DNA of 12,577 bases from Oehlia diaphana (Eukaryota > Glomeromycota > Glomeromycetes > Glomerales > Glomeraceae). The DNA lies in NCBI GenBank assembly GCA_003833135.1, contig QZLH01000009.1:45793-58369 (forward strand), read 5' to 3'. The notes under the pieces were generated by a model. It searched no databases and was not told the origin of the DNA. It saw nothing but the letters and a program-made list of their open reading frames with translations. A program made the translations under genes and the position numbers. Positions within the stretch are counted from its first letter, which is position 1. Every line of letters starts with the position of its first letter. Below are positions 1 to 8,060 of the stretch, in pieces.

Positions 1-109
1 ACGTATTATAATAAATATCGTTATATAAAATTTTCATAATGTACCGATAATTTGATATACCGATATTTTTTTCCAAAAACAGCTGTATCGGTATATAGGA
101 GTTTGACTG
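1..109. mobile_element. Probable end of a pogo/Tc1-type DNA transposon or MITE (runs off the left edge)
   Basis: Seen: an 11-bp perfect inverted repeat, ATATACCGATA at 55-65 and TATCGGTATAT at 86-96, with a further TACCGATA at 42-49. Read on the minus strand the segment begins TACAGTCAAACTCC, that is, CAGT preceded by TA (TA at 110-111 on the plus strand). Known: pogo/Tigger-like and other Tc1-mariner elements often begin CAGT and duplicate a TA target. Inference: this is one end of such an element, with the other end outside the window. No transposase coding is visible, so a non-autonomous copy or a chance A/T-rich hairpin remains possible. Confidence 0.35.
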
Positions 110-111
110 TA

Positions 112-1645
112 GAAATATTATTATCCATTGTTTTTTTATTAAAAATGAATTGGATTTCAAACGGTTACACTTATAAATGTTTGATTATTAGCTTTACAAA
201 AATATATTAGGCGTCCAATTTGAATTCGCAATTTTTGTTGTCAGGGAAGCAGATATATTACAACCTCAAAATCAATAAATATACAAATGGTAACTTTTTT
301 GATCAGTTCTCGTTATCGGAAATCACATGCTTTTTAACTATTGAAATGTTAATTGTCGATGAACAAACAAAAATATTGGAGACGTTTATCGGATATTATA
401 TGTAATATTATTTAGTATTGTTTTTTGTTAAGTTTGCTGATTTTTACTTTTTATTTAGTATTTAAAAATAATGATTAGCACCTGGTGAGGATTATCCCGT
501 TCCTCGAATTTAGTTATAATTGGAGCGTCGAGAGACTGTCGAGAGTTTATACTGGCAAGATTTCATAAAATGTAATCCTTTTACAAGTGAATCTATTGTT
601 AGATACAATACTCTCATAAATTCAATATATAAAATATACATTCTTAAATTATCTTATATGGAAACTACCTTATTATTTCACTGTCGATAAGAACGCAAAG
701 GTGCTTGTATGAATTTGGAGATGAGGCGTGGGATTATTAACATTGCGTCAAGATTTTTTTAATATTACATGTGGTTAGTAATTACCATTTATGGTTAATA
801 ATTTTTATTAGTACGAAATTTAGATTCAGAATTACGAAATGGTTGTATTTAAATAAAATCGCTTTAAATCAATTATTTTATTTTTTGAAGTAAATAAATA
901 CTAAATTTTTAATGAATATAATATTGAAACTTAAACATTACACATATCACTTTCCCTTTATGGCCATCCTACGTACAGTACCTACTGAAAGCTTCTTATT
1001 ATATATATGATATTGTAAAAGAATTAGTAAGTTACTTAAAAGATGCTAAGACTTGTCTCTACAATGACAAAATTAGTGTAAGTCTAAAGAAAATTTTCCG
1101 TAATTGCAAATAATGTTCTCCCAGTTTTAAAATTCTCGTACCTCGACTTTAATGCGTTCCTATCGGACGCAAAATTTACTTCTCGGACGATTCTTCGCCA
1201 AATTCTTTTTTACGAGTAAATCGGCGTTATGGAATATCATGGTAACCTCGATAGAATTTCCAAACCTTTTAAAATATATAAAGTATCACTTTTTAAAGAA
1301 ATCAAATTGATTGGTTGACAATATCGCGTTATTTGTACTTCTGTCTAAGAATATAGAAAGTAGGGTCCAATTTTTTAATTTTATGAAAAAAGATATAAAG
1401 TACTTCAAGTTAATGATATTCCACGCCAGCCTTTGAAAATCCCTGCGAAATTTAAATTTACGAAAGGCATTTTGCTACTTAGATAGTTACACCATTCAGC
1501 CATTTTGAAGGGTATCTATACCCCTGTATAATTACACCAAAGTAACACATTAAATTCGGTAATTTTTATAATATAAATTTAGAAAAACGCCCACTACATG
1601 ATGCGAAAAAATTGTAAGAAAAAAATAAAAAAAAATTTCAAAATT
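112..1645. other. Gene-free AT-rich stretch, no convincing gene
   Basis: No coding region is supported. A 61-codon open frame at 220-405 has no recognisable motif and no ATG start. A locally GC-richer island lies at about 1128-1310; it is open in one frame on each strand for roughly 45-60 codons without any family signature. An imperfect inverted repeat joins 1223-1246 to 1409-1427, sharing GGAATATCAT with flanking GGCGT and TAAC separated by small indels. These look like old repeat remains, but I cannot name a family. Confidence 0.4.
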
Positions 1646-1656
1646 TTTATTTTATT
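1646..1656 (-). terminator. Candidate polyadenylation signals of the BTB gene
   Basis: Two overlapping AATAAA hexamers on the minus strand (TTTATT on plus at 1646-1651 and 1651-1656) lie about 220 nt downstream of the BTB stop codon. That is a plausible 3' UTR length, but in DNA this AT-rich the hexamer is common, so the assignment is tentative. Confidence 0.25.
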
Positions 1657-1875
1657 TATCGTTACAATAAATAATTTTATTTTGTAAAAAGATCTTTAAA
1701 AAAATTGTTTGTTTCGACGATTTACTCAATCCTTATAACTACTTAATCTATTCTAAAGGACTTTTTCGTTAATAAATAAAAGTAATATTTTTTAATCTCT
1801 AATTTATCAATTAACTTATCAAAAAAAAAAAAATAATAACTTTTTGCTTTTAAATATTAACATAAGATACCTAAC

Positions 1876-3270
1876 TTAATGTAATTGAATTCTAAATTGA
1901 CCGGGACGAAATAAAGAAACAACAGGATAAAGTTTTGTTGGTAAGTTTTTCCATGCAGAAACTGGAGGATATCTTCTTCCATTAATAGAAAATGCACATG
2001 ACCTTTCATTCATATTTAAGTGTACAGTAATTATATCACCCTCACCAAAAGGTGGACAATAACCAGTTGTTTCTATAAAATTATTATAACAACTACCATT
2101 TGATCCTAAAACCCATGCATTTGCTTGAACTCCTGCCCATTTTTCATAATCGACATTAACAGCTTCACAAATTCCTATCCATGAATTGGCACAATATTTT
2201 TCAATAATAATGTTCCATTCGTATATACCAGTATCGCTAAAACCGAATTTAGACCTCACAGTTTGACAACCGTATACACAGTTAGAAGCGCAAACAACGC
2301 AACCATTATCTTTGATAACAAGGTTCGACCCACATGCTGTCTCATCCCAAACAAGGATAGCTTTATTACAACCTCTAAATTTAATAAATTTATTGTAATT
2401 TGATTTTGCGTGGTATCTAAATGCATCATATAATACTTGCATAGGAATAATGTTTAAAGGTTCAATAATATTAGCCAAAACATTTCCATGAATAAGTTTA
2501 AAATCAATATACTTAATTAAAGGATTTAATTCTTCAATAATTTGTTGTCGATAAATATTAAAATCATCAATTTCCATGTAATTATGAGTTGTAATATCTT
2601 CCTTGTTTATATCTGGTAAAACCGTTTCAATAATTTCTACCGCATTATCAGATACTTTTTTTGCTGCCATAATTACACTATATCTAAATACATTGTACTC
2701 TGATGTCATAAATAATATTTCATTTTCGTACGTAAATGATAAAACATGAAGAAGTGCCGAGAAAGATAATCTACCAATTTCAATAGAATTTAAAGGAATC
2801 AATGCAACAGATTCTGTCAATAAGCTAAGTAATTCATTATCTACTAAACTAGGTAATTTTACAACGGTTTTTGATAATAATTCAGGGGATAAATTCTTTT
2901 TTTCTAAAATAATTTTAATAGATTCTAAAAGAAGTTTTTGAAGTTCTGTTAATTGAAAATAATCTGCTGCTAAATATGCTTCAATAATATTATCTTTATT
3001 AAAAGATCCTTCATCAATTGATCCAGTATATAAATATTCTATAATTAATTTAATTTCATTAGAATCAATTTGTGGAAAAGTAATTTGACTTTCATAACTT
3101 TCTTTCATTCCATTATAAAGTAATTTATCTAATACTTCACATCTTGCAGCTAAGATTGATCTAATTCCATAAATTTTTTTTCCATCTTGACATAAAATTT
3201 CAATATCACTATATTTTGGATTATTAATTAATAATTTTAAATCATTTTCTAAAGAATTTCCTCTAGTCAT
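1876..3270 (-). CDS. BTB-BACK-SPRY domain protein, probable cullin-3 ubiquitin ligase adaptor
   Basis: A single-exon gene of 464 codons. The BTB/POZ fold covers about residues 18-118, with the typical YSDIEILCQDGKKIYG strand, LAARCEVLDKLLYNGMKE, then IKLIIEYLYTGSI. A BACK-like helical region follows at about 125-290, ending in the usual PLNIIPMQVLYDAFRYHA helices. A SPRY-like beta domain fills about 305-464 (GIYEWNIIIEK, WIGICEA, CAFSINGRR, LYPVVSLF). Known for the family: BTB-BACK proteins bind cullin-3, and the C-terminal domain recruits the substrate. The substrate here is unknown. Start choice: the frame is open to another ATG at 3366, but the 32 extra codons are non-conserved and include a Lys run made by an A18 tract. 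The ATG at 3270, directly after that tract, begins the conserved part. No intron or frameshift is seen. Decayed relatives of its SPRY tail lie upstream on the same strand at 4317-4693. Confidence 0.9.
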   Translation of the reverse strand: MTRGNSLENDLKLLINNPKYSDIEILCQDGKKIYGIRSILAARCEVLDKLLYNGMKESYESQITFPQIDSNEIKLIIEYLYTGSIDEGSFNKDNIIEAYLAADYFQLTELQKLLLESIKIILEKKNLSPELLSKTVVKLPSLVDNELLSLLTESVALIPLNSIEIGRLSFSALLHVLSFTYENEILFMTSEYNVFRYSVIMAAKKVSDNAVEIIETVLPDINKEDITTHNYMEIDDFNIYRQQIIEELNPLIKYIDFKLIHGNVLANIIEPLNIIPMQVLYDAFRYHAKSNYNKFIKFRGCNKAILVWDETACGSNLVIKDNGCVVCASNCVYGCQTVRSKFGFSDTGIYEWNIIIEKYCANSWIGICEAVNVDYEKWAGVQANAWVLGSNGSCYNNFIETTGYCPPFGEGDIITVHLNMNERSCAFSINGRRYPPVSAWKNLPTKLYPVVSLFRPGQFRIQLH

Positions 3271-3288
3271 TTTTTTTTTTTTTTTTTT
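3271..3288 (-). promoter_or_regulatory. A18 tract immediately 5' of the BTB start codon
   Basis: Eighteen uninterrupted T on the plus strand directly abut the CAT that encodes the start codon, so the transcript would carry A18 just before AUG. An A-rich leader generally gives an unstructured, efficient start context in fungi. The tract is also prone to slippage, and it generates the poly-Lys of the longer, less likely open frame. Confidence 0.5.
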
Positions 3289-4316
3289 ACCGTAATTTTT
3301 TTTTAAAAAGTAAATGAAAGTAAAATGCGTACAAAAATTAATATATGTGTAATTTTGCATGTACATTATTCCATAAATGGTAAATAAAGATTGTTACATT
3401 TTTCTAGGCCCACTCCTAAATTTAGTTGCTACAATTGTGTAACATTAACTTGGGCGGCGCTTTGAAAACTTATTTTAGAATGATTGCTATAAATATTAAT
3501 CTATGACACAATTACGATTTTTCTAGATCAAATTTTTAAAATTCTTTTTAAACTGTTCATTTTTATTTAGTAAATTGTGTTAATGAATATTAAATAAACA
3601 ATTGTTATACGAAGAAGAAAAAAAAAAAATTAAGGACTTATAAAAAATGCAAAGTCATTTTTTTTAAAAAAAAAATGGGATAAAAAAAGAAAGAAAATAT
3701 TAGAGTTGATGCGAACGTAAGGTCGATGTCCAGATTTAAGAATCCTCGGATAATAGTATTTGTCATGATGTCATAATTCCGGTCAAATTTTATAATTTTA
3801 GCCGGAGTTGAATTCATGTAAATCATATGATGCTACGGATCTACTTCCCAAAAAAATCGAACCCAAATGACACAATCCTAAAATTACTTGTAAATAAGAT
3901 ACCGTATTAGGGTGAGATAAACCTAAATGAATTACAATTATTACTTAGTACATTTTAATAAAAACCCTAAAAGTAGTGTAATTATTTTGTTATTACAATA
4001 TACCGTAGTTGCTAAAAATAAGCGTTTAAGTAATATTAATTATATTATGAATGATAATTATTGTGCGCAGATAATCTATTAACGAAAATTATTGTGATTC
4101 TGTTTTCTGATTACTAATTATGAATTGTCTCATTGGAATTTTACGAATTATATTACTGAACATATTAAGTTGTAAATGGATGTATTAAATTATTATTATT
4201 TTTTTTTTTTTGTTAAATATTTGTAAAACATTAAAATATTTTATGAAACGTAACATTTATATAAAATCGTACAATTACGATTTTTGAATATTTTTCGTAA
4301 TGAATTATGTTTTTTC
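3289..4316. other. 5' flank of the BTB gene, no gene recognised
   Basis: About 1 kb of AT-rich DNA that should hold the BTB promoter. A TATTTATA-like box on the minus strand at about 3488-3495 is the only weak core-promoter candidate, about 220 nt from the start codon. The 10-mer AGGCCCACTC at 3406-3415 recurs inside an intron at 8481-8490. A/T homopolymers occur at 3620-3631, 3659-3674 and 4198-4211. A 62-codon minus-strand frame at 3638-3826 shows no family features. Confidence 0.4.
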
Positions 4317-4463
4317 CAAACAATGTAAATAGTTTGATCCGAAATCGACCAGGATAACTTATAGAAATAGCGGATAAAGCTTTACTGGTAAGTTTTTTCA
4401 CGTCAAAACTGTAGATGCCTTTTTCCGTCGACGGAAAATGTACATGTTCTTTAGATGTACATC
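4317..4463 (-). pseudogene. Decayed SPRY-type C-terminal fragment related to the BTB gene
   Basis: Read on the minus strand, this segment aligns without large gaps to the last ~120 nt of the intact gene at 1876-3270, at roughly two-thirds nucleotide identity by eye. The translation keeps the tail pattern: KLTSKALSAISI-YPGRFRIKL against NLPTKLYPVVSLFRPGQFRIQL in the intact protein, with HFPSTEKGIYSF in place of AFSINGRRYPPV. There is no start codon, no BTB or BACK part, and no open frame continuing upstream, so it is a relic and not a gene. It has the same orientation as the intact gene and lies about 1 kb 5' of its start. It contains an 18-bp perfect palindrome at 4421-4438. Confidence 0.7.
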
Positions 4464-4473
4464 ACATTTTCCG
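4421..4473. repeat. Nested palindromes within the SPRY relic
   Basis: TTTTCCGTCGACGGAAAA at 4421-4438 is an 18-bp perfect palindrome. The adjoining CGGAAAATGTACAT (4432-4445) pairs with ATGTACAT..CATTTTCCG (4455-4473), apart from a short insertion. Together they could form alternative hairpins. Confidence 0.6.
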
Positions 4474-4539
4474 AATGATGCCGATCGTCCGATCGCTTAT
4501 AACAAACCTATAAAAAATTTTATCCGTTATTTCTGTAAA

Positions 4540-4693
4540 AACTCCGTAAAAATGAGCCTTTCATGGAACCATTCACGGAAAATGTAAATAATTCGATAAA
4601 TCCGGGATATGAGATTATTAATTCCGGAAATATGACCCTTTTACGGAAAAAAGACGGAATATAAAAAAACGGATTCAAATCACGTGATTTGAA
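4540..4693 (-). pseudogene. Second, more decayed SPRY-tail fragment(s) in tandem
   Basis: The minus-strand translation of 4520-4786 contains PELIISYPGFIELFTF, which resembles the SISYPGRFRIKLFTLF stretch of the neighbouring relic. It is followed directly by FSVNGSMKG, which resembles the earlier SPRY strand CAFSINGRR of the intact protein. The end of one tail unit therefore runs into the start of another. At DNA level, TCCGTAAAAATGAGCC (from 4543) and TCCGGAAATATGACCC (from 4623) form a degenerate direct repeat with an ~80-bp period. No gene-sized frame exists. The evidence is short motifs, so the assignment is weaker than for 4317-4463. Confidence 0.4.
4674..4693. repeat. 20-bp perfect palindrome centred on CACGTG
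   Basis: TTCAAATCACGTGATTTGAA equals its own reverse complement. It contains the TCACGTGA core that also occurs at 7736-7743 and 11677-11684. It lies at the outer edge of the SPRY relic array and may be a repeat-element terminus or a bHLH-type E-box; the sequence alone cannot decide. Confidence 0.65.
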
Positions 4694-4872
4694 GCGGCAG
4701 ATTTTAAAATAATTTTTTATACAAGCTAAAGATATTTTAATATTTTTTTTTTTTTTTTTTAAGATAAAAAAAATGAGCAGAACCAACTCCTAATTGACTC
4801 AAAAACCATCAATTTCTTTTTGTTGGAACTAATAGTTCCGATAAAGCGATAAACTGAAATTCACTGTGTATA

Positions 4873-5210
4873 CAGTATATGAGTTTGGTACGAAATCCCG
4901 AAGCTCAGAATCCCGATGGTATAATATGATTAATATCCCGATATTCAAATCCGAAAAATCAAAATACCGAAATGTTATAAATTATAATCCCGACATTTCA
5001 TAAGCCCAACACTTCATAAGCTCGAAATTCAAAATATCGAAATGAAAAATCTTGAGATTTAGAAAGAAAATCAGTATTATTATATTTCGGGATTATGACA
5101 TTTCGGGATTAAGATTTTGTCAGGATTTTGAGTGTCGGAATTTAGAATGTCGGGATATTGTACCATCGAGATTCCGAGCTTCGGGATTTTGGACGGATCC
5201 CGTATATCTG
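4873..5210. mobile_element. Fold-back (MITE-like) element made of degenerate ATCCCGA units
   Basis: Long inverted repeat. Positions 4893-4927 match the reverse complement of 5155-5189 at 32 of 35 bases, including 14 consecutive matches at AAATCCCGAAGCTC. Weaker pairing extends out to CAG at 4873 and CTG at 5210. Each arm is itself an array of degenerate 15-20-bp units with ATCCCGA (left) or TCGGGAT (right). The left end reads TACAGTATATGAG, so a TA precedes a CAGT terminus as in Tc1/pogo-type MITEs. The right flank (ATATAT) gives only a loose TA match. No transposase is encoded, and the 61-codon plus frame at 5052-5237 is just the repeat translated. Confidence 0.7.
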
Positions 5211-5878
5211 ATATATCTAATTATTTATTTTACGTAAAGCAGGAGAATTATCTATAGATATGTAATAAATTAAAATAGATATATTAAATGTCACATCAAA
5301 CGTGATTTCAATTTATAAACTACACCATTATTTCCCGTTGAGTTAATCCTTTAACGGATTTTCCATAAAATGAATGTCCTATAAATAACGCAAACATTTC
5401 ACGCCGAATTCCTAAACTACTACCATATCTATGAGAGTTATTAAGGACAGACTTCAGTATTCTTACTCATTTAAATTTGAATACTTCTTTAGTAATGTTG
5501 TCCTATCTCCTAATGATAGGAAATTATCTGTTAAATATATTGCAGCAAGTACAAAATGAACTGCAAACTTTATTCTTTTAGCAAGTTATTACGCAAATAT
5601 GTGAAAGAATTTTTCAATAAGCATACGACAAAGATTTACTTAAAGAGAATTTTTTGTTTTTTCCAATTTTTGTGATAAGGTAAATAATAAGCCAGAATTT
5701 ATAGTATGTGACAAGTATAACACAGCTGGTTTGATTTTAAAAATGCAAATTATTTTATAAACAATTAGTGCAAATTATAAAATAGTGAATTCGGTAAATT
5801 ATAAATAAAACATAAAACATATTACTGTATATAATTAATAGTGAAATTTCCTTCCTAATTAATAGTAGATGAATATAC
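5211..5878. other. Gene-free stretch with small inverted repeats
   Basis: No gene supported. Two short perfect inverted repeats are visible: AGTATTC (5456-5462) with GAATACT (5479-5485), and TCCTATC (5501-5507) with GATAGGA (5515-5521). The rest is featureless A/T-rich spacer downstream of the minus-strand kinase. Confidence 0.4.
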
Positions 5879-5884
5879 TTTATT
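5879..5884 (-). terminator. Candidate polyadenylation signal of the minus-strand kinase
   Basis: TTTATT on the plus strand gives AATAAA on the minus strand, about 145 nt past the kinase stop codon. Position and hexamer fit a fungal poly(A) signal; AT-richness limits confidence. Confidence 0.3.
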
Positions 5885-6027
5885 AAGATCCATTACCCTT
5901 AGCAATTCGGACTAAATACTATACTATGATTAATGTAAAAACTTCATCATATAATATTATTGCCACCTAAATTTAAAATTATATGTTGGGTTAAACGCGT
6001 ATCCATATCAATTTTTTTTACGAAATC

Positions 6028-7237
6028 TTACCATGTTCGGCTCGTATAAACAGCTTTTCTGTGATAAATAGATGGCTCAGTTATGTTCCACTCCATATCT
6101 TCAAATGCTTCACCATACTCGATCCAATAATTGAATTTCTCATATAAAGTGTAAGCATTAGGTCGACTTCTAACGTCAGAATTCCAACAATTACGCATTA
6201 AATTTACAAAACAACGTGGAATTCCATCTTCTTGATAAACTTTTGGTCTAAGTCCATTAGAAATTTGTTTGGCTAATTTAGTATCATGGGCTCGATAATA
6301 GAAAGGAGCTTTGTTAGTTGAAATATGATACATAATCATTCCAAAACTATAAATGTCAGCTTTTTTGCTATATGGAAATCCTTCAAAGATTTCTGGAGCA
6401 ATAAAAGGTATTACGCCATTAAAACAATTATTTGTTGTCATGTTTTCTTCAAATCTACAAAATCCCAGATCACCAAGAAATGCGATATCCGATTCATCGG
6501 TATAATCAATCATTACATTACCGCTATGCAAATCTCCGTGAATTAGGTTTTGACTATGAAGTGTATGGAGCCCATAGGAAATATCTCGAAGAATATATAA
6601 TTTATCCACCCAATAAATTTCTTGCCAATTATAAGTTAGATGATTAATCAAAGAAGTATGTGAATAGTATTCCATAACAATACCGTAATGTTCATTGTCA
6701 TAATCATATGTAGCACCATAATAATGGACGATATTTGATGGAAATTCGTTCTCTTCGGAAAATTTTCTTACCATCTTGTAAATATTTGTAAACTTAAATA
6801 AACTACAATATTAGGATTTTTTTAATAATCATTTAATCATAATATCTTCAAAAATGATACTTTACCTCTTTTAAAAAATCTTTATTATTATGAAAGAATT
6901 TTACCGCGACAACATAATTAAAATGACTTCTATTCCAAGCTCTACCAACATCACTTGCATCCATAGGTAAACCGTCAAGCCATTTAGCTTTATAAACTGT
7001 TCCAAATCCTCCTTCATCCAATGTTTCTAAAATTCTTAACTGAGAGAATTCTATCCATTCAAGAAAATCCCTATCATCTTTCGCATGGCTTTGTGATGCA
7101 ATAATCATATCGTTTACATTTTTATATCCGCTGTCAAAATTATTATGACGTTCATATATAGTACATTTTGTACATGGAATCGTTTTGGTTTTAAAATTGC
7201 ATACTCCACAAGTGTAAGAATATCTGTGTCGTCCCAT
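6028..7237 (-). CDS. TKL-type protein kinase with N-terminal double-CxxC knuckle, two exons
   Basis: Exon 1 is 7237-6866 and exon 2 is 6774-6028; together they encode 372 residues. An N-terminal putative zinc knuckle has Cys10, Cys13, Cys22 and Cys25, followed by a linker and then the kinase domain from about residue 62. Visible kinase parts: Gly loop DEGGFGTVYKAKW, Lys113 in VAVKFF, alpha-C Glu124 at the splice junction, HGDLHSGN (Asp205, Asn210), DLG at 226-228 in place of DFG, and APE at 250-252. All catalytic residues remain, so activity is likely. HGD instead of HRD makes it a non-RD kinase. The tail HRKAVYTSR is one I recognise from Rhizophagus kinases. The final codons TGG TAA also resemble a splice donor (GTAAGA); splicing to the nearest AG would change only two residues. 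The substrate is unknown, and Ser/Thr or dual specificity is inferred. Divergent from the kinase at 8061. Confidence 0.88.
6775..6865 (-). other. Intron of the minus-strand kinase (91 nt, phase 0)
   Basis: Donor GTAAAG follows the GAG codon for Glu124; acceptor TTTACAAG precedes ATG GTA AGA. A CTAAT branch-point candidate lies at 6810-6814 on the minus strand. Reading through meets a stop after five codons. Using the other AG (TTGTAG) gives a stop at the third codon. Joining here restores the kinase alpha-C to beta-4 region. Confidence 0.88.
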
Positions 7238-7280
7238 AATATAATTGAAAGAGTGAAAGTTAAATGACAGTAAACTACCA

Positions 7281-7290
7281 TATTTATATA
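7281..7290 (-). promoter_or_regulatory. TATA box candidate for the minus-strand kinase
   Basis: TATATAAATA on the minus strand, about 44-53 nt upstream of the start codon at 7237. It would place transcription start only a few bases to ~20 nt before the AUG, giving a short leader. Confidence 0.45.
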
Positions 7291-8060
7291 AAATTTTAAT
7301 ATTATAAAGTTCCCATTATTGTTTCCATATTTGGTAAGTAATATGTTAAAATGATCTAATCTTACATATGATCCATTCGGAATATAGATTATAATTCCCC
7401 TGTTTTCAATGTGAATCTTAAAATCTATTATTCCAATAAGTAATAATAGTATTACTAACTCATTTTAAAAGATTCAGCCACAGCTTAATTTTAAAAAAGA
7501 TGGGCGTGAAATTGCAAACTTTTTACAAAGATTTTTTTATAGTGTAATTTGTATTATGGCATTTTTAATCAAATGAATCAAATTTAGTAAGAGAATATTT
7601 ACTATGAAATATTTATTTTTTAATATTACTAATACTGTTTACGATGAATTTTTTAGTACATTGTATTTTATTATGTTTATTATTTATATATTTTTTTTAA
7701 AAATGTAATGTTGAATGATCTTCCACCAAATCACATCACGTGAGGACCTTTGATTGGATGAAAATTTTGAGCGAAAGTAAATTATTTATAATGTAGTTTT
7801 AATTTCATGTATATATATATTTTATTTACATTTTTTTTTATGGTTAATAAAAAAAGACGACTAACGTTATTCGGTTAAGGTATTCAAGATCACACTTAGA
7901 AAGATCATCTGACTGCACTCATTCATTATATAGAATGCAATCATGTGACTTGTCGATCCGGAAATGTGTGCCGGATCAACACTCGATTTAGTATAATTAT
8001 TTTTGTGCATGCATTTTTTTTCATTGGAGTTTTTCTTTCTCAAGACAAAATTCTAAAAAA
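7291..8060. other. Divergent promoter region between the two kinases
   Basis: No gene. This shared upstream DNA serves both head-to-head kinases. Contents: TCACGTGA at 7736-7743; a (TA)n run at about 7808-7820; TATA-like TTATATAG at 7926-7933 and GTATAAT at 7991-7997 for the plus gene; and a hairpin GATCCGG (7955-7961) / CCGGATC (7971-7977). Plus-gene TATA choice is uncertain. Confidence 0.45.
7955..7977. repeat. 7-bp inverted repeat in the kinase promoter
   Basis: GATCCGG and CCGGATC are perfect inverted arms around a 9-nt loop, about 85-105 bp upstream of the plus-strand kinase start. It is GC-rich against an AT-rich background. It could be a dimer-binding operator or a 5' UTR hairpin, depending on where transcription begins. 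Confidence 0.5.

Noticed and set aside
220..405. 61-codon plus-strand open frame
   Set aside because: Begins at TTG, has no recognisable motif and no splice context linking it to another exon. Length is unremarkable for this sequence.
1876..3270. BTB gene as a retrogene because it lacks introns
   Set aside because: No poly(A) remnant on the coding strand after the stop and no flanking duplication; the A-run is at the 5' end, not the 3' end.
3271..3366. Longer N-terminus for the BTB protein from the ATG at 3366
   Set aside because: The extra residues include a Lys run from an A18 tract and are not part of the BTB fold; the 3270 start is more likely.
3638..3826. 62-codon minus-strand open frame
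   Set aside because: Its C-terminal third is made by T/A homopolymers and the rest shows no family pattern I can support.
3850..3930. Possible tRNA B box (GGGTTCGATTT on the minus strand)
   Set aside because: No cloverleaf, acceptor pairing or A box can be built around it.
3960..3980. Telomere-like AACCCTAAAA
   Set aside because: A single copy, not a tandem array.
4873..5210. CRISPR-like array from regularly spaced ATCCCGA words
   Set aside because: Units are degenerate, spacing is irregular, orientation flips in the middle, and the context is a eukaryotic genome.
5052..5237. 61-codon plus-strand open frame
   Set aside because: It is the translated right arm of the fold-back repeat at 4873-5210.
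6028..6033. An additional 3' exon of the minus-strand kinase through the donor-like TG|GTAAGA at the stop
   Set aside because: The nearest acceptor leads to a stop within two to three codons and no conserved tail follows, so the simple two-exon model was kept.
6325..6647. Two plus-strand open frames opposite the minus-strand kinase
   Set aside because: Antisense shadows of conserved kinase coding sequence.
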